Origin: Fidelibacterota bacterium SCGC AAA003-L08
Lineage (GTDB): Bacteria > Fidelibacterota > Marinisomatia > SCGC-AAA003-L08 > D37C17
Assembly (NCBI GenBank): GCA_000405805.1
Contig: ASPJ01000020.1
Span: 1 to 19,187, forward strand
Length of the DNA stretch: 19,187 bases
Direction: 5' to 3'
Position numbers and translations under genes: made by a program. Under the pieces are notes generated by a model. That model was not told the DNA's origin, did no database searches, and worked only from the letters and a program-made list of their open reading frames with translations. Shown piece after piece: positions 1 to 8,710 of the stretch (position 1 is its first letter; the number at the start of each line of letters is the position of its first letter).

Positions 1-431
1 GACATGCCTGATTTTATTCAGGAAGATGATCCTGCTACTACAGATGATGAATCTCAATACTTAGCTGATTATTATGGAATATCACTTATGGATCCTACAG
101 CTTTAGCGTGGCACACATCAGATTTTATGCCTATAAGTATTGGTAATAACAATTGGTGGTGTGGAGATGAAGAAGTTGGTGGATATCTTGATAGCTGGGT
201 TCAATACTTAGATACTCCTAGTTTTACGGTTCCAGCTGAAGGCAGTATGTCTGCTGATATGCGCTGGACAATTGAAGATCCTGCAGGTGCATCTGTTGCA
301 GGTACATGTACAGATGGTTGGGATCAGGCAAATGTTCAAATTTCAACTGATGAAGGCGCTACATGGACAGTAATTGATGGTTCTGACCCATATGACTTTG
401 ATTGTGGTTATGGAACTGTTTATAATGGTTA
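1..431 (+). repeat. Left arm of a long perfect inverted repeat
   Basis: Bases 1-431 are the exact reverse complement of 12901-13331 at every position I compared; paired coordinates sum to 13332. The arm is cut by the window edge, so its true left end is unseen. The other arm continues smoothly into the missing 5' end of the same gene. The segment between the arms is about 12.5 kb. It is most likely one genomic locus represented twice, not a biological repeat. Confidence 0.95.
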
Positions 432-2286
432 TGATGGTGCTCCTGGATGGGGTGGCAATGAAGATTGGCATAATGTTAGTTTTGATTTAAGTGCGTATGC
501 TGGCCAATCAGCAAGTTTACGTTTTGCTTTTTATTCTGACCCTGCGTATTCAACAATTGATGAGGCATCAATAACGGGCTTCCAAGTTGATAATATAATG
601 GTATCATCAGATGCATTTAGTGATACGGGAGATGATCCAGAGGCGTTATCAGTATCTGGTGAAGTTTGGGTGGATCAGCTCTATGATTATGCTGATGAAA
701 CTCAACCGGGTGCGACTGGTTGGACAGAATATCTCCCAGGCTATCCTTTTAATGGAAATACATATTTAGATATCAGTGATTTTGCAGGCAAAGATGTTGT
801 ATTTAGATTCCAAACTCGTTATGATGGAGATCATTATAGTGAAATGGGTCTTGGTGGTCAAGGGACAGGTTTTTGGCTAGATGATTTTGTCATTTACAAA
901 GAATCTTCAGGCTCATATCCTCCTCCTCAAAATTTAGTAGCTGAATCTGGTGATGAAAGTGTTGCTTTATCATGGGATGACATGAATGCTTCTGGTAATA
1001 ATAATTATATTTATGATAATGATCAAGTTACCAATAGTATTCAAATGTCTGCAGAAGGTGCTACTGCATGGGCAGGTGCAGAGATGAATATTGCAGGGGC
1101 ATCAACAGTGAATACAGTATCAATATTCAATGATTCTAGTTTTGGCAATCCTTCTGGAACTCCAATTACTATTGGCGCATTTGGAACAATAGGATCACTA
1201 TATAATAATGAACCAGCATATACAGCCGAAGTTACTTTAGATACAGATGGTTGGAATACATTTCCTGTTGAATGGTCGTTCAATAATAATTTTATCCTAG
1301 CTCAACTATTTGATTTTAGTGTTGTTGTTGGATTAGATGAGAGTGCTTCACCAAGTGAACACAGCATGATTTTATTTGCTGGTGGTGGATGGGATTATTG
1401 GAGTGTTGCAGGTGCATCTGTTGGTGATGGCGAATGGGGCATTCGTGCAAATGTAGATACCGAAGGCGCAAATGTTACATACAATGTTTATACTGACAAT
1501 GTTCAATCTGCTTCAGGGTTAACTAATAATACTTTCACTGTGACTGGATTAGAAAATAATACAGAATATGAATTTTATGCTACAGCTACTTATCCTGATG
1601 GTGAAGAAAGTGGTTCCTCTAATACTGTAACATCAGTTCCATTCCCTCAGACTGTTCATGAAGTATTATATGATGACGGTACTGCAGAGGTTTCTTTTAA
1701 TGCGAATGATGGAAATTTAGATACAGGTGATTATTCGGCTGTAAAATTTATGGCCAGTAATGCCGGTGAGGATGTTTTAAGATTTAAATGGTATCAGTCA
1801 GATGAAGCTGGAGGTGCTTTTTATATTAAAATATGGACAGATGATAATGGTCCTGGAGATGAAATTTATAGTACAATTGCAACTAGTGGTATAATAGGTT
1901 GGAATGATAAAGATCTTTCATCTGCAGCGTTATCTGTATCAGGTCCGTTCTGGGCTGGAACTAAAGAGTTTAGTTCAACCAGACCATTTGGTGTTGACAC
2001 CAGTGATTCAGATGAGATGTCATACTACTCCAATGATGAGTGGGCAAGTCAAACTCCAATTTCAGGAGACTTAATGTATAGAGTTGTTCTGGATGATGTA
2101 GGAGGTGGTGCAGAATGTAATGGAGATATAACTGGTGATGGTCAAATAAATGTTCTAGATGTAGTATCTCTTGTAAATGTAATAATGGGGACTGGTGCAT
2201 CAGGTCCTTGTGATGATATAACAGGTGACGGTCAAGTAAATGTTTTAGATGTAGTCTCATTAGTAAATATTATAATGGGTAATTAA
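1..2286 (+). CDS. Secreted multidomain protein with terminal dockerin, 5' truncated by window edge
   Basis: The frame is open from base 1, and the first Met (base 4) is internal. The true N terminus, with a signal peptide, lies in the inverted copy at 13332-13682; joining them gives 878 residues. In this 761-residue part, residues 1-205 complete a jelly-roll (MAM / choice-of-anchor-J-like) domain, with ISTDEGATWTVI, the segment FDLSAYAGQSASLRF and GFQVDNIMV. Residues about 215-300 hold a second such half-domain ending GTGFWLDDFVIYK. An FN3-like domain starts at about 307 (PPPQNLVAESGDESVALSW) and resumes at about 491-543, with some 165 residues between. Another beta-rich domain spans about 548-700. 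The last 56 residues are a type I dockerin: two repeats of DITGDGQ(I/V)NVLDVVSLVN. No T9SS sorting domain follows. It is probably exported and held by its dockerin. It lies 26 bp upstream of the next gene, so they probably share an operon. The substrate is unknown. Confidence 0.85.
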   Translation, partial: DMPDFIQEDDPATTDDESQYLADYYGISLMDPTALAWHTSDFMPISIGNNNWWCGDEEVGGYLDSWVQYLDTPSFTVPAEGSMSADMRWTIEDPAGASVAGTCTDGWDQANVQISTDEGATWTVIDGSDPYDFDCGYGTVYNGYDGAPGWGGNEDWHNVSFDLSAYAGQSASLRFAFYSDPAYSTIDEASITGFQVDNIMVSSDAFSDTGDDPEALSVSGEVWVDQLYDYADETQPGATGWTEYLPGYPFNGNTYLDISDFAGKDVVFRFQTRYDGDHYSEMGLGGQGTGFWLDDFVIYKESSGSYPPPQNLVAESGDESVALSWDDMNASGNNNYIYDNDQVTNSIQMSAEGATAWAGAEMNIAGASTVNTVSIFNDSSFGNPSGTPITIGAFGTIGSLYNNEPAYTAEVTLDTDGWNTFPVEWSFNNNFILAQLFDFSVVVGLDESASPSEHSMILFAGGGWDYWSVAGASVGDGEWGIRANVDTEGANVTYNVYTDNVQSASGLTNNTFTVTGLENNTEYEFYATATYPDGEESGSSNTVTSVPFPQTVHEVLYDDGTAEVSFNANDGNLDTGDYSAVKFMASNAGEDVLRFKWYQSDEAGGAFYIKIWTDDNGPGDEIYSTIATSGIIGWNDKDLSSAALSVSGPFWAGTKEFSSTRPFGVDTSDSDEMSYYSNDEWASQTPISGDLMYRVVLDDVGGGAECNGDITGDGQINVLDVVSLVNVIMGTGASGPCDDITGDGQVNVLDVVSLVNIIMGN

Positions 2287-2312
2287 TAATTAAATAAGGA
2301 GGAAGTAATTAA

Positions 2313-4949
2313 ATGCGTAAATCAATATCGTTAATTATAATTTTTTCTGTAGGTATTTCATTTGTTTTTTCAGCTGTTAAATCAGCAGATGATAAAGTAG
2401 TAAAAATACCAACAAAAAGAATGTACAAAGTTGAACCAATGAATGATTATCAAAGTACAAGTGTGAGTGGGCATGGTCCTAATTACACAGATAATGATAG
2501 GAATTCATATGAGTTCGTTCAAGTAGATGAATCAAAAAATGGTTATGGGATGATTGTTTCTCCAACAAAGCCACTTTATTTAAATCCTGATGCTGGTCTA
2601 TTCTATGTTTATAGACAATGGGCTGGTGATGCCGGAACAAGTGGTCAGATTGGTGCAAGTTTATGTGTGGATTGTTTTGATGGTTCTGTTGATAATTCTT
2701 GGACAACATATACTAATATCAATGGCACGTATGAAATTGGTCGTTATCCAAGTGCATTAGGTAATGCAGATTATCCATATGCTATTTGGAATGAATATAC
2801 TGGTACAGGTAATCCATCGTATGGTGGTCGTCCATTCTATGCTTATGATGAATTTGGTTGGGATGGTGGATCATTTTCACTTCCTTATGATACAGATTTA
2901 ACATGGAATGATGGAAAAGATTTATGGGTAGGTTCTCCAACTCATGATGTTGATGCAGATGGAAATGATGTATTTAATGTTGCTTATGCTGATTGGACAA
3001 GAGCTAATTGTTATGTGTTTCATAGTGAAGCCTATGAGGATGGTTATATAATATTTCAAAATGAAGTAATGTTCATTAATGAAGATGCTCACTTAGTTGG
3101 CGGTGATGATGAAGGTTCATATACATCAAGTCCAATACTAAGTAATATGGTTGCAGTAGGCGATGAAGGTATTGGCTATGGCGCTGTATCAGCTTATTTT
3201 TCTGGTGCAGATGTTGATGCTAGTGTAGTGCCTGAAGCGCAAACTCATACTATAGTTTTTAAACAAACTACAGACTATGGTCAAACATGGGGTCCTTCAG
3301 GTTTTGCAGCAGCAGATGCATATTATTATATTCCTGATGTTGTATATAATCATATGATGGCAAATGGATTTCCTACGGATTGGACAGATCCAGATGGTTG
3401 TCCTGATTCAGAAGATTATGCTTGGGCTGATTTATTCTTAACATATGACTTTGACATTAAAGCAGATAATGACGGAAACCCTCATATTGTAGTAGGTGTT
3501 TTACCTACTGATGGTGAATATGTTTATCCTGGATTAATTCCTGAAAATGGTTTCTGGCATTTTACTATTGATAAAGACTATTTAGATATAGATGTTCAAG
3601 GTGATCCTCAGACTGCAACAGGTTGGAACTATTCATTTGTTGCTAGAATGGATGATTCATGGGCTTGGAGTGATGAAGGTGGTAACTCATTATGGCAATG
3701 GACATTTCCTAGTTTATCAATAAGTAATGATGATGATGATGTGATGTATGTTGTTTCAAGTAGAGTTACTGAAGGTACTGAGCTTAATCCTGACGGCGAT
3801 CCGTGTACATATGATTCAGAGTACTGGGAATGGACAATGGATAACTATGTAATGAAATCTGAAGATGGTGGAGCTACATGGTGGTGTCCTTGGAATGCTA
3901 CAAATACTACATGGGTTGATGCTAATGGCGATGGTATTTATGATAATGATTATGATGAAAATTATCATGAAGAAACTTTTGCTCATGGAGCGAATGAAGC
4001 AGATAATGATGGTACATATCTATGTTATCAAATGCCTGACTATGTATATGGTACTACTACTGGCGATTTAGGCATGGCTGATAATAAACAGCAAGTTTAT
4101 GTTGCTTATGCAGAACTTACTTCTGCACCTGATTGTGATGATGATGGTGGATGTGGTGCTGGTGCTGGTGATGCTAATGGTGATGGAACATTAAATATCT
4201 TAGATATCGTTGCAATGGTTAACTATATACTTAATTCTTCTTCTGACTTAGCTTATGAATGTGCAGCGGACTTTAATGGCGATGGAACAATCAATATTCT
4301 AGATATAGTTGCAATGGTTAACTGTATTTTAGGTACGGATCTTGATTGTGGTGACGGTAGAGTCGTTTCTGCAAATTCAAATGATGCATCCTTTGCATCT
4401 ATCTTAAGAGAAGGTGACAGTGTAAGCCTTTCGGCAAACGGGTATGTTGGAGCTGTTCAAATGACTCTTAAGCATGACATTGATGGTATTGCTATTGACT
4501 TAACTGATAATGCTCTTGTAGCTGAATATAATACTGTAGGAAAATCAACTAAATTAATTGTTGTTCTACCTACAAATTCAGATCAACAGCTTTTTGTTGC
4601 TGAAGGTGATTTTGTAATCACAGAAGCTCTAGTTGCAAATAGTGCAGATTTTGTTGATGTATCTATTGTAGATCAATATGCAATCATGTCTAGCTATCCA
4701 AATCCATTCAACCCTCAAACTACTGTTAGTTATGAGCTTTATTCTGATAGTAATGTTGAGGTGGCTATTTTCAACTTATTAGGTCAAAAAGTAGCTACAT
4801 TGGTAAATGAATTTGCAGAAGCTGGTACTTATAATTCTGTGTGGAATGGACAGGATGCTCTTGGAAGAGAAGCTTCTTCTGGAGTATATGTTCTTCAATT
4901 AACTACTGAAAATGAAGTGATATCAAATAAAATCACTTTATTAAGATAG
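2313..4949 (+). CDS. Secreted BNR-like repeat protein with dockerin, cohesin-like region and T9SS sorting domain
   Basis: The product has 878 residues. The ATG at 2313 follows a strong SD (AAGGAGG, 2296-2302). Residues 1-25 are a signal peptide (MRKS, then a hydrophobic core). The body to about 600 looks like a sialidase/BNR beta-propeller, with Asp-box-like motifs DYGQTWGPS (about 321) and SEDGGATWW (about 516); no catalytic set is recognisable. A dockerin spans about 619-677, with two repeats (GDANGDGTLNILDIVAMVN and DFNGDGTINILDIVAMVN). Residues about 690-785 are a beta-rich stretch resembling a short cohesin fold (YVGAVQMTLKHD, then an IVVLP strand). Residues 793-878 are a T9SS type A sorting domain: SSYPNPFNP, FNLLGQKVATLV, ASSGVYVLQL and final KITLLR. 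It should cross the outer membrane by T9SS and be anchored or released there. It sits 26 bp after the upstream dockerin gene and is followed by an intrinsic terminator. Ligand and enzymatic role are not evident. Confidence 0.9.
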   Translation: MRKSISLIIIFSVGISFVFSAVKSADDKVVKIPTKRMYKVEPMNDYQSTSVSGHGPNYTDNDRNSYEFVQVDESKNGYGMIVSPTKPLYLNPDAGLFYVYRQWAGDAGTSGQIGASLCVDCFDGSVDNSWTTYTNINGTYEIGRYPSALGNADYPYAIWNEYTGTGNPSYGGRPFYAYDEFGWDGGSFSLPYDTDLTWNDGKDLWVGSPTHDVDADGNDVFNVAYADWTRANCYVFHSEAYEDGYIIFQNEVMFINEDAHLVGGDDEGSYTSSPILSNMVAVGDEGIGYGAVSAYFSGADVDASVVPEAQTHTIVFKQTTDYGQTWGPSGFAAADAYYYIPDVVYNHMMANGFPTDWTDPDGCPDSEDYAWADLFLTYDFDIKADNDGNPHIVVGVLPTDGEYVYPGLIPENGFWHFTIDKDYLDIDVQGDPQTATGWNYSFVARMDDSWAWSDEGGNSLWQWTFPSLSISNDDDDVMYVVSSRVTEGTELNPDGDPCTYDSEYWEWTMDNYVMKSEDGGATWWCPWNATNTTWVDANGDGIYDNDYDENYHEETFAHGANEADNDGTYLCYQMPDYVYGTTTGDLGMADNKQQVYVAYAELTSAPDCDDDGGCGAGAGDANGDGTLNILDIVAMVNYILNSSSDLAYECAADFNGDGTINILDIVAMVNCILGTDLDCGDGRVVSANSNDASFASILREGDSVSLSANGYVGAVQMTLKHDIDGIAIDLTDNALVAEYNTVGKSTKLIVVLPTNSDQQLFVAEGDFVITEALVANSADFVDVSIVDQYAIMSSYPNPFNPQTTVSYELYSDSNVEVAIFNLLGQKVATLVNEFAEAGTYNSVWNGQDALGREASSGVYVLQLTTENEVISNKITLLR

Positions 4950-4969
4950 TTTTAAATTCTATTTAGATT

Positions 4970-5004
4970 AAAAAAAGGGGAAGATTTTTCTTCCCCTTTT
5001 TTTT
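4970..5004 (+). terminator. Rho-independent terminator after the dockerin/T9SS gene
   Basis: GGGGAAGA and TCTTCCCC pair around a TTTT loop. The stem is extended by an A-run on the left and a run of eight T on the right. It starts about 20 bp after the stop codon at 4949. The A and T runs could also let it work for transcripts on the opposite strand. It closes the upstream operon, so the next gene needs its own promoter. Confidence 0.92.
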
Positions 5005-5073
5005 ATTTCATTAATTTTACATTATTATCTTTATTGTAAATTCTTCTTAATTTCAGTAAATTAAAACTTCCTT

Positions 5074-5103
5074 TTTACAAAAGAAAATATAGAAAATAAT
5101 AAT
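5074..5103 (+). promoter_or_regulatory. Possible promoter of the Cys-rich T9SS gene
   Basis: TTTACA (5074-5079) and AATAAT (5098-5103) are separated by 18 bp, resembling a sigma-70 -35/-10 pair. They lie between the terminator ending at 5004 and the ATG at 5127. A promoter is expected here, but the region is very AT-rich, so such a match can arise by chance. The gene's SD (AGGAGG, 5109-5114) follows, about 12 nt before the ATG. Confidence 0.3.
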
Positions 5104-5126
5104 TATCTAGGAGGCTTGTTGTCGCT

Positions 5127-8100
5127 ATGAAGAAAATCTGTTTATTTATTTTATTTACTGTTCAATTCATTTTTGCATCAGAAGCATCATTAAAAATTGA
5201 AAATTTTGTTGAAGATGGTGGTACTGTTACTTTTGATATAATGATCTCAAATGATGTAGATGTTCAAGCAGTACAATTAACGCTATTATCAGGCAAGGGC
5301 ATCTATGATGATACGGATGCTTGTGAATGTTCTTTTGAATGTGATGATGGGGGTGATGTTTGCTGGGGAGTACTTCCTGACGGCTGCACGGAATGTTATT
5401 ATGATAACGGTGTAGATTTTGTAGCAAATTCATATGAGGAAGGTTATTATTCAAGTGGGGATTCTGATAGTGGTTATAATGGCTGTTCTGAACCAGGCGG
5501 ATGTGGAGATTTATCTTTTTCAAATTCCTCTGATTGTGAAGAGGCTGGTAGTTGCGATAATGGAAGTGGTTCAAGTGATTATTTTTGTTTTATAAATGGA
5601 ATCATATATTCTCAATTTCCAGATGAAGCAACTTGCGAAGCAGCAGGGTTAGATAGTGCTGGTGATGTATGTGATGGAACAGGAAATGATTGTACGGCTC
5701 TAGGCGTATTTGCAGTATATAGCTCATCAGATTGTAATGAATCAGGAGCTTGCAGTGATGGTGACTATACTAATCAGTGTGATTGTCTTCAAAATGAGGC
5801 TACGTGGACTTCTCATAATCTTGTATGGTCTCCAACAGATTTATGGACAAGCTATGATTTACCTTATATTTGTGATGATAATGGACATGATTGGAACTAT
5901 GCCAATCAAGATGCTAGTGGTGATGATTATAGAGTTGTAGTGGATCCTGCTAGTTGTTCTTCAGTTGTGAATTGTGGTGCTTTTCCAGATGATCCTTGTT
6001 GTACTACAGAGTTTCAGTTTTGTCGAATGCCTGGGATAAATAGTACAGATCCTTCTTCGGCAACAACTTATGGTGAATATCAAGGGCTACTTGACGTTGA
6101 TGATTATGATGTTTCAGGTCATTGTTCACAGGTAGATTCATATTGCAGAGATGAAGGTGGTTGTCCTGCCTCTAGTGGTCTTACATGTGACAATGGATTT
6201 CCAAATGACTGTTGTAATAACAGTCTGAATCCTGATTGGGCATGGCAGAGTCCACATAGAGATTATGTTGATTGTACGGAAAATGGTTTTACATGGACAG
6301 CATATGAAACTCAAGCTGTTTGCGAAACATATGGAGGCATATGGGTAGGGAGTGAATCTGGAACACAAGGAAATAATGCTTATGATTTAGGTGAGAATTT
6401 CATTGATTCAGATAAAAATTTAGATATTTCAAGTATTACCAACCTTCCTGCTGGATTTTTCTCTCAAGAAGCTAATGATGAGATGTTAATTTTTGCTTTT
6501 GGTGGTGGAGTAATAAGTAGTAGTGTAGAATATTCAACATTAGCTACAATTACAGCTACCATAACAGGAGCTTCTGATGATATCATTACATTAGGTGCTC
6601 GAAACATATGTAAAGATGATTATCAACTTCATTGTGTTTCAGAGATGATTGTATCTGATTCAAATGCAGAAAGAATGGATGTATCATTTACTCCATCCAT
6701 TTGGGAAATTGGAAGTGGGGCAGCTAATTTGATAGGTTCTACTGAAACTAATTCGGATAATGAATGTTCTTTATATGCTGGAGAAACAATTGAAAATGAT
6801 TCAACTTGTCCAGATGTATGTGGTGATGGAATATGTGAAGCTACAGTAGGAGAAGATTATATTAGTTGTAAAATGGATTGTCCCGATCCAGTTGAAGGTG
6901 ATGGCTATTGTAACTTATATGAAGATGAAAACTCTGAAAACAGTTCAGACTGCACAGCGTTTGGTTGTGGAGACTATGCATGTTCTGACACAGAAGACTT
7001 AACGACTTGTGCATCTGATTGTTTATCATATTGTGGGGATGGCTATTGTGATGTTGCTGGTGGTGAGAATGGAATTAATTGTAATGAAGAGTGTGGAAAT
7101 TTTGTAATTGGAGATGAAGACTGTGCTTCTTCAGAGGGTGAAAATTATTGTATAAGCCCTAATGATTGCACATCATCTTGTGGAGATGGTTGCTATGATT
7201 ATGCAGGAGGAGAAGATGGTACATGTGTTGATTATCAAATCACCTGTGGAGATGGAGTTTATCATTATGAAGGGTTGGAATTAAATGGTATAACCCCAGA
7301 AGCTACTGCTGAAACTTATGAAAATTGTTTAGGAGATTATATCCCAACCTGTGGAGATGGATACTATGATCATTCAGGCACAGATACTGATGGAAGTGAA
7401 ACAGCAGATAGTTGTGATGTTGACTATGTTGCTACTTTAGGTGATGGAGTGTGTGATGATTCTGAAAACCCAGGTACAGATGCTGCATGTACAAGCTCAT
7501 GTGGTGATGACTTTTATCATCATAGTGGCTTACCTGTCTCAGGAGATGAAGAGACTACGTGCCCAGAAGATTATCCGGATAACTGGAATATTGGTAGTGC
7601 GTGTGGTGATGGAATATGCGATGGTGGCTTGACGGGGTCTGAAAGTGCTCCTGATGGTAATGGTGAAAATGTATTTACTTGTGCTTCAGATTGTTCTGGG
7701 ACATTTACTGATGGATATTGTGATGAAAATGGATTATTTGGAACAGTAGAAACATCATCTAATGCTTCCAGTGATTGTAACCCAACTTGTGGAGATGGAG
7801 TATGTACAAGATTTGACGGTGGTGGAGATATAGTAGCATCTGAAGACAATCAATCATGTTCAGATGATTGTACGTTCAATATGTGTGGAGATGGAGAATG
7901 CCAAACATGGTGGAGTGAAGCAATAGGAACAGATTCTGCAGGCACATGTGATTTAGATTGTTCTACAGAAGGAGATGATGAATGTACATTTGGAGAAAAT
8001 GACTCAGATACTGATTGGTATAGCTACGATGATTGTTATAACTGTGGAGATGGAACTTGTGAAGAAGGTTCTGGTGAAACGGTAACTTATGGTGAAACAG

Positions 8101-8570
8101 ATTTCTGTTATGCAGATTGTTGGACTTCTTGTGGTGATGGTGTATGCGAGGGACCTGAAAATCCCGACAATTGTTTGGCAGAGGGATCATTTGAACTTGG
8201 AGATGGACCACCTTGGGGAGATTTTATATTTGATGATGATACAGGAGATTGTATGGATGAGAATTTGAATATAGGGGATGAATTTCCTAAACAATATTAT
8301 TTATCAAATAATTATCCTAATCCATTTAATCCAGTAACAACGATAAATTATTCAGTTAAAAATGCTGGAAATGTAAAAATAGATATTTACAATATTTTAG
8401 GACAACATGTATATACGTTAGTAGATGGATATCATGTTCCAGGCAATTTATACCAGATAATATGGGATTCCTCTACTCAGTCTAATACCCCTATATCATC
8501 AGGTATTTATTTTTACAGAATGGTTTCGGAGGACTTTAATAAAGAAGTTAAAATGACTATTATCAAATAG
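5127..8570 (+). CDS. Giant Cys-rich T9SS-sorted surface protein with split cohesin-like domain and CGDG repeats
   Basis: The product has 1147 residues. Residues 1-17 are a signal peptide (MKKICLFILFTVQFIFA). Residues 20-57 (GGTVTFDIMISNDVDVQAVQ) resemble the first strands of a cohesin domain. Residues about 432-530 (LIFAFGGGVISSSVEY, then STLATITATI) resemble its second half. Between them is about 370 residues rich in Cys, Asp and Gly with recurring C...G..W motifs, such as VCETYGGIW. Residues 565-1016 hold about 17 imperfect repeats of the type CGDGxC...(E/D)xxxxCxxDC; the clearest are CGDGICEATVGEDYISC and CGDGVCEGPENPDNC. The C terminus (about 1055-1147) is a T9SS type A sorting domain (NNYPNPFNP, YNILGQHVYTLV, SSGIYFYRM). 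The many Cys suggest a disulfide-stabilised extracellular stalk, and the acidic loops suggest Ca2+ binding; both are inference. It stands alone between a terminator and the rRNA operon. The function is not recognised. Confidence 0.88.
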   Translation: MKKICLFILFTVQFIFASEASLKIENFVEDGGTVTFDIMISNDVDVQAVQLTLLSGKGIYDDTDACECSFECDDGGDVCWGVLPDGCTECYYDNGVDFVANSYEEGYYSSGDSDSGYNGCSEPGGCGDLSFSNSSDCEEAGSCDNGSGSSDYFCFINGIIYSQFPDEATCEAAGLDSAGDVCDGTGNDCTALGVFAVYSSSDCNESGACSDGDYTNQCDCLQNEATWTSHNLVWSPTDLWTSYDLPYICDDNGHDWNYANQDASGDDYRVVVDPASCSSVVNCGAFPDDPCCTTEFQFCRMPGINSTDPSSATTYGEYQGLLDVDDYDVSGHCSQVDSYCRDEGGCPASSGLTCDNGFPNDCCNNSLNPDWAWQSPHRDYVDCTENGFTWTAYETQAVCETYGGIWVGSESGTQGNNAYDLGENFIDSDKNLDISSITNLPAGFFSQEANDEMLIFAFGGGVISSSVEYSTLATITATITGASDDIITLGARNICKDDYQLHCVSEMIVSDSNAERMDVSFTPSIWEIGSGAANLIGSTETNSDNECSLYAGETIENDSTCPDVCGDGICEATVGEDYISCKMDCPDPVEGDGYCNLYEDENSENSSDCTAFGCGDYACSDTEDLTTCASDCLSYCGDGYCDVAGGENGINCNEECGNFVIGDEDCASSEGENYCISPNDCTSSCGDGCYDYAGGEDGTCVDYQITCGDGVYHYEGLELNGITPEATAETYENCLGDYIPTCGDGYYDHSGTDTDGSETADSCDVDYVATLGDGVCDDSENPGTDAACTSSCGDDFYHHSGLPVSGDEETTCPEDYPDNWNIGSACGDGICDGGLTGSESAPDGNGENVFTCASDCSGTFTDGYCDENGLFGTVETSSNASSDCNPTCGDGVCTRFDGGGDIVASEDNQSCSDDCTFNMCGDGECQTWWSEAIGTDSAGTCDLDCSTEGDDECTFGENDSDTDWYSYDDCYNCGDGTCEEGSGETVTYGETDFCYADCWTSCGDGVCEGPENPDNCLAEGSFELGDGPPWGDFIFDDDTGDCMDENLNIGDEFPKQYYLSNNYPNPFNPVTTINYSVKNAGNVKIDIYNILGQHVYTLVDGYHVPGNLYQIIWDSSTQSNTPISSGIYFYRMVSEDFNKEVKMTIIK

Positions 8571-8648
8571 TCCAACTCTAGTAAATAAAAAATTAAAAAT
8601 AAATAAAAATAACTTGTTGATACTTTAAAAAAGAGTTTAAATTATGAG

Positions 8649-8680
8649 GCTATGCTCGAAAGGGCATATATTATTTTTAT
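8649..8680 (+). terminator. Weak terminator-like GNRA hairpin after the Cys-rich gene
   Basis: TATGCTC and GGGCATA (8651-8668) form a 7-bp stem with one G-T wobble and a GAAA tetraloop. A T-rich but interrupted tract follows (TATTATTTTTAT). It lies 80 bp after the stop at 8570. It may end transcription of the Cys-rich gene, or be a structured part of an rRNA leader if rRNA transcription starts further upstream. The rest of 8571-8650 is featureless AT-rich sequence. Confidence 0.4.
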
Positions 8681-8710
8681 ATACAGATTTATACAGATTT
8701 ATACAGATTT
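8681..8710 (+). repeat. Three perfect tandem copies of a decamer upstream of the rRNA operon
   Basis: ATACAGATTT occurs three times without interruption. The 10-bp period places each copy on the same face of the helix. It ends directly at the TTGAAA of the likely rRNA promoter, where UP elements or activator sites sit in other bacteria. Whether it binds a protein cannot be read from the sequence. Confidence 0.9.

Noticed and set aside
2116..2283. EF-hand calcium sensor domain
   Set aside because: The paired 12-residue loops followed by VVSLVN helices, the C-terminal position and the secreted context fit a dockerin better than a free EF-hand.
8681..8710. CRISPR array
   Set aside because: The three decamers are directly adjacent with no spacers, and there are no cas genes.
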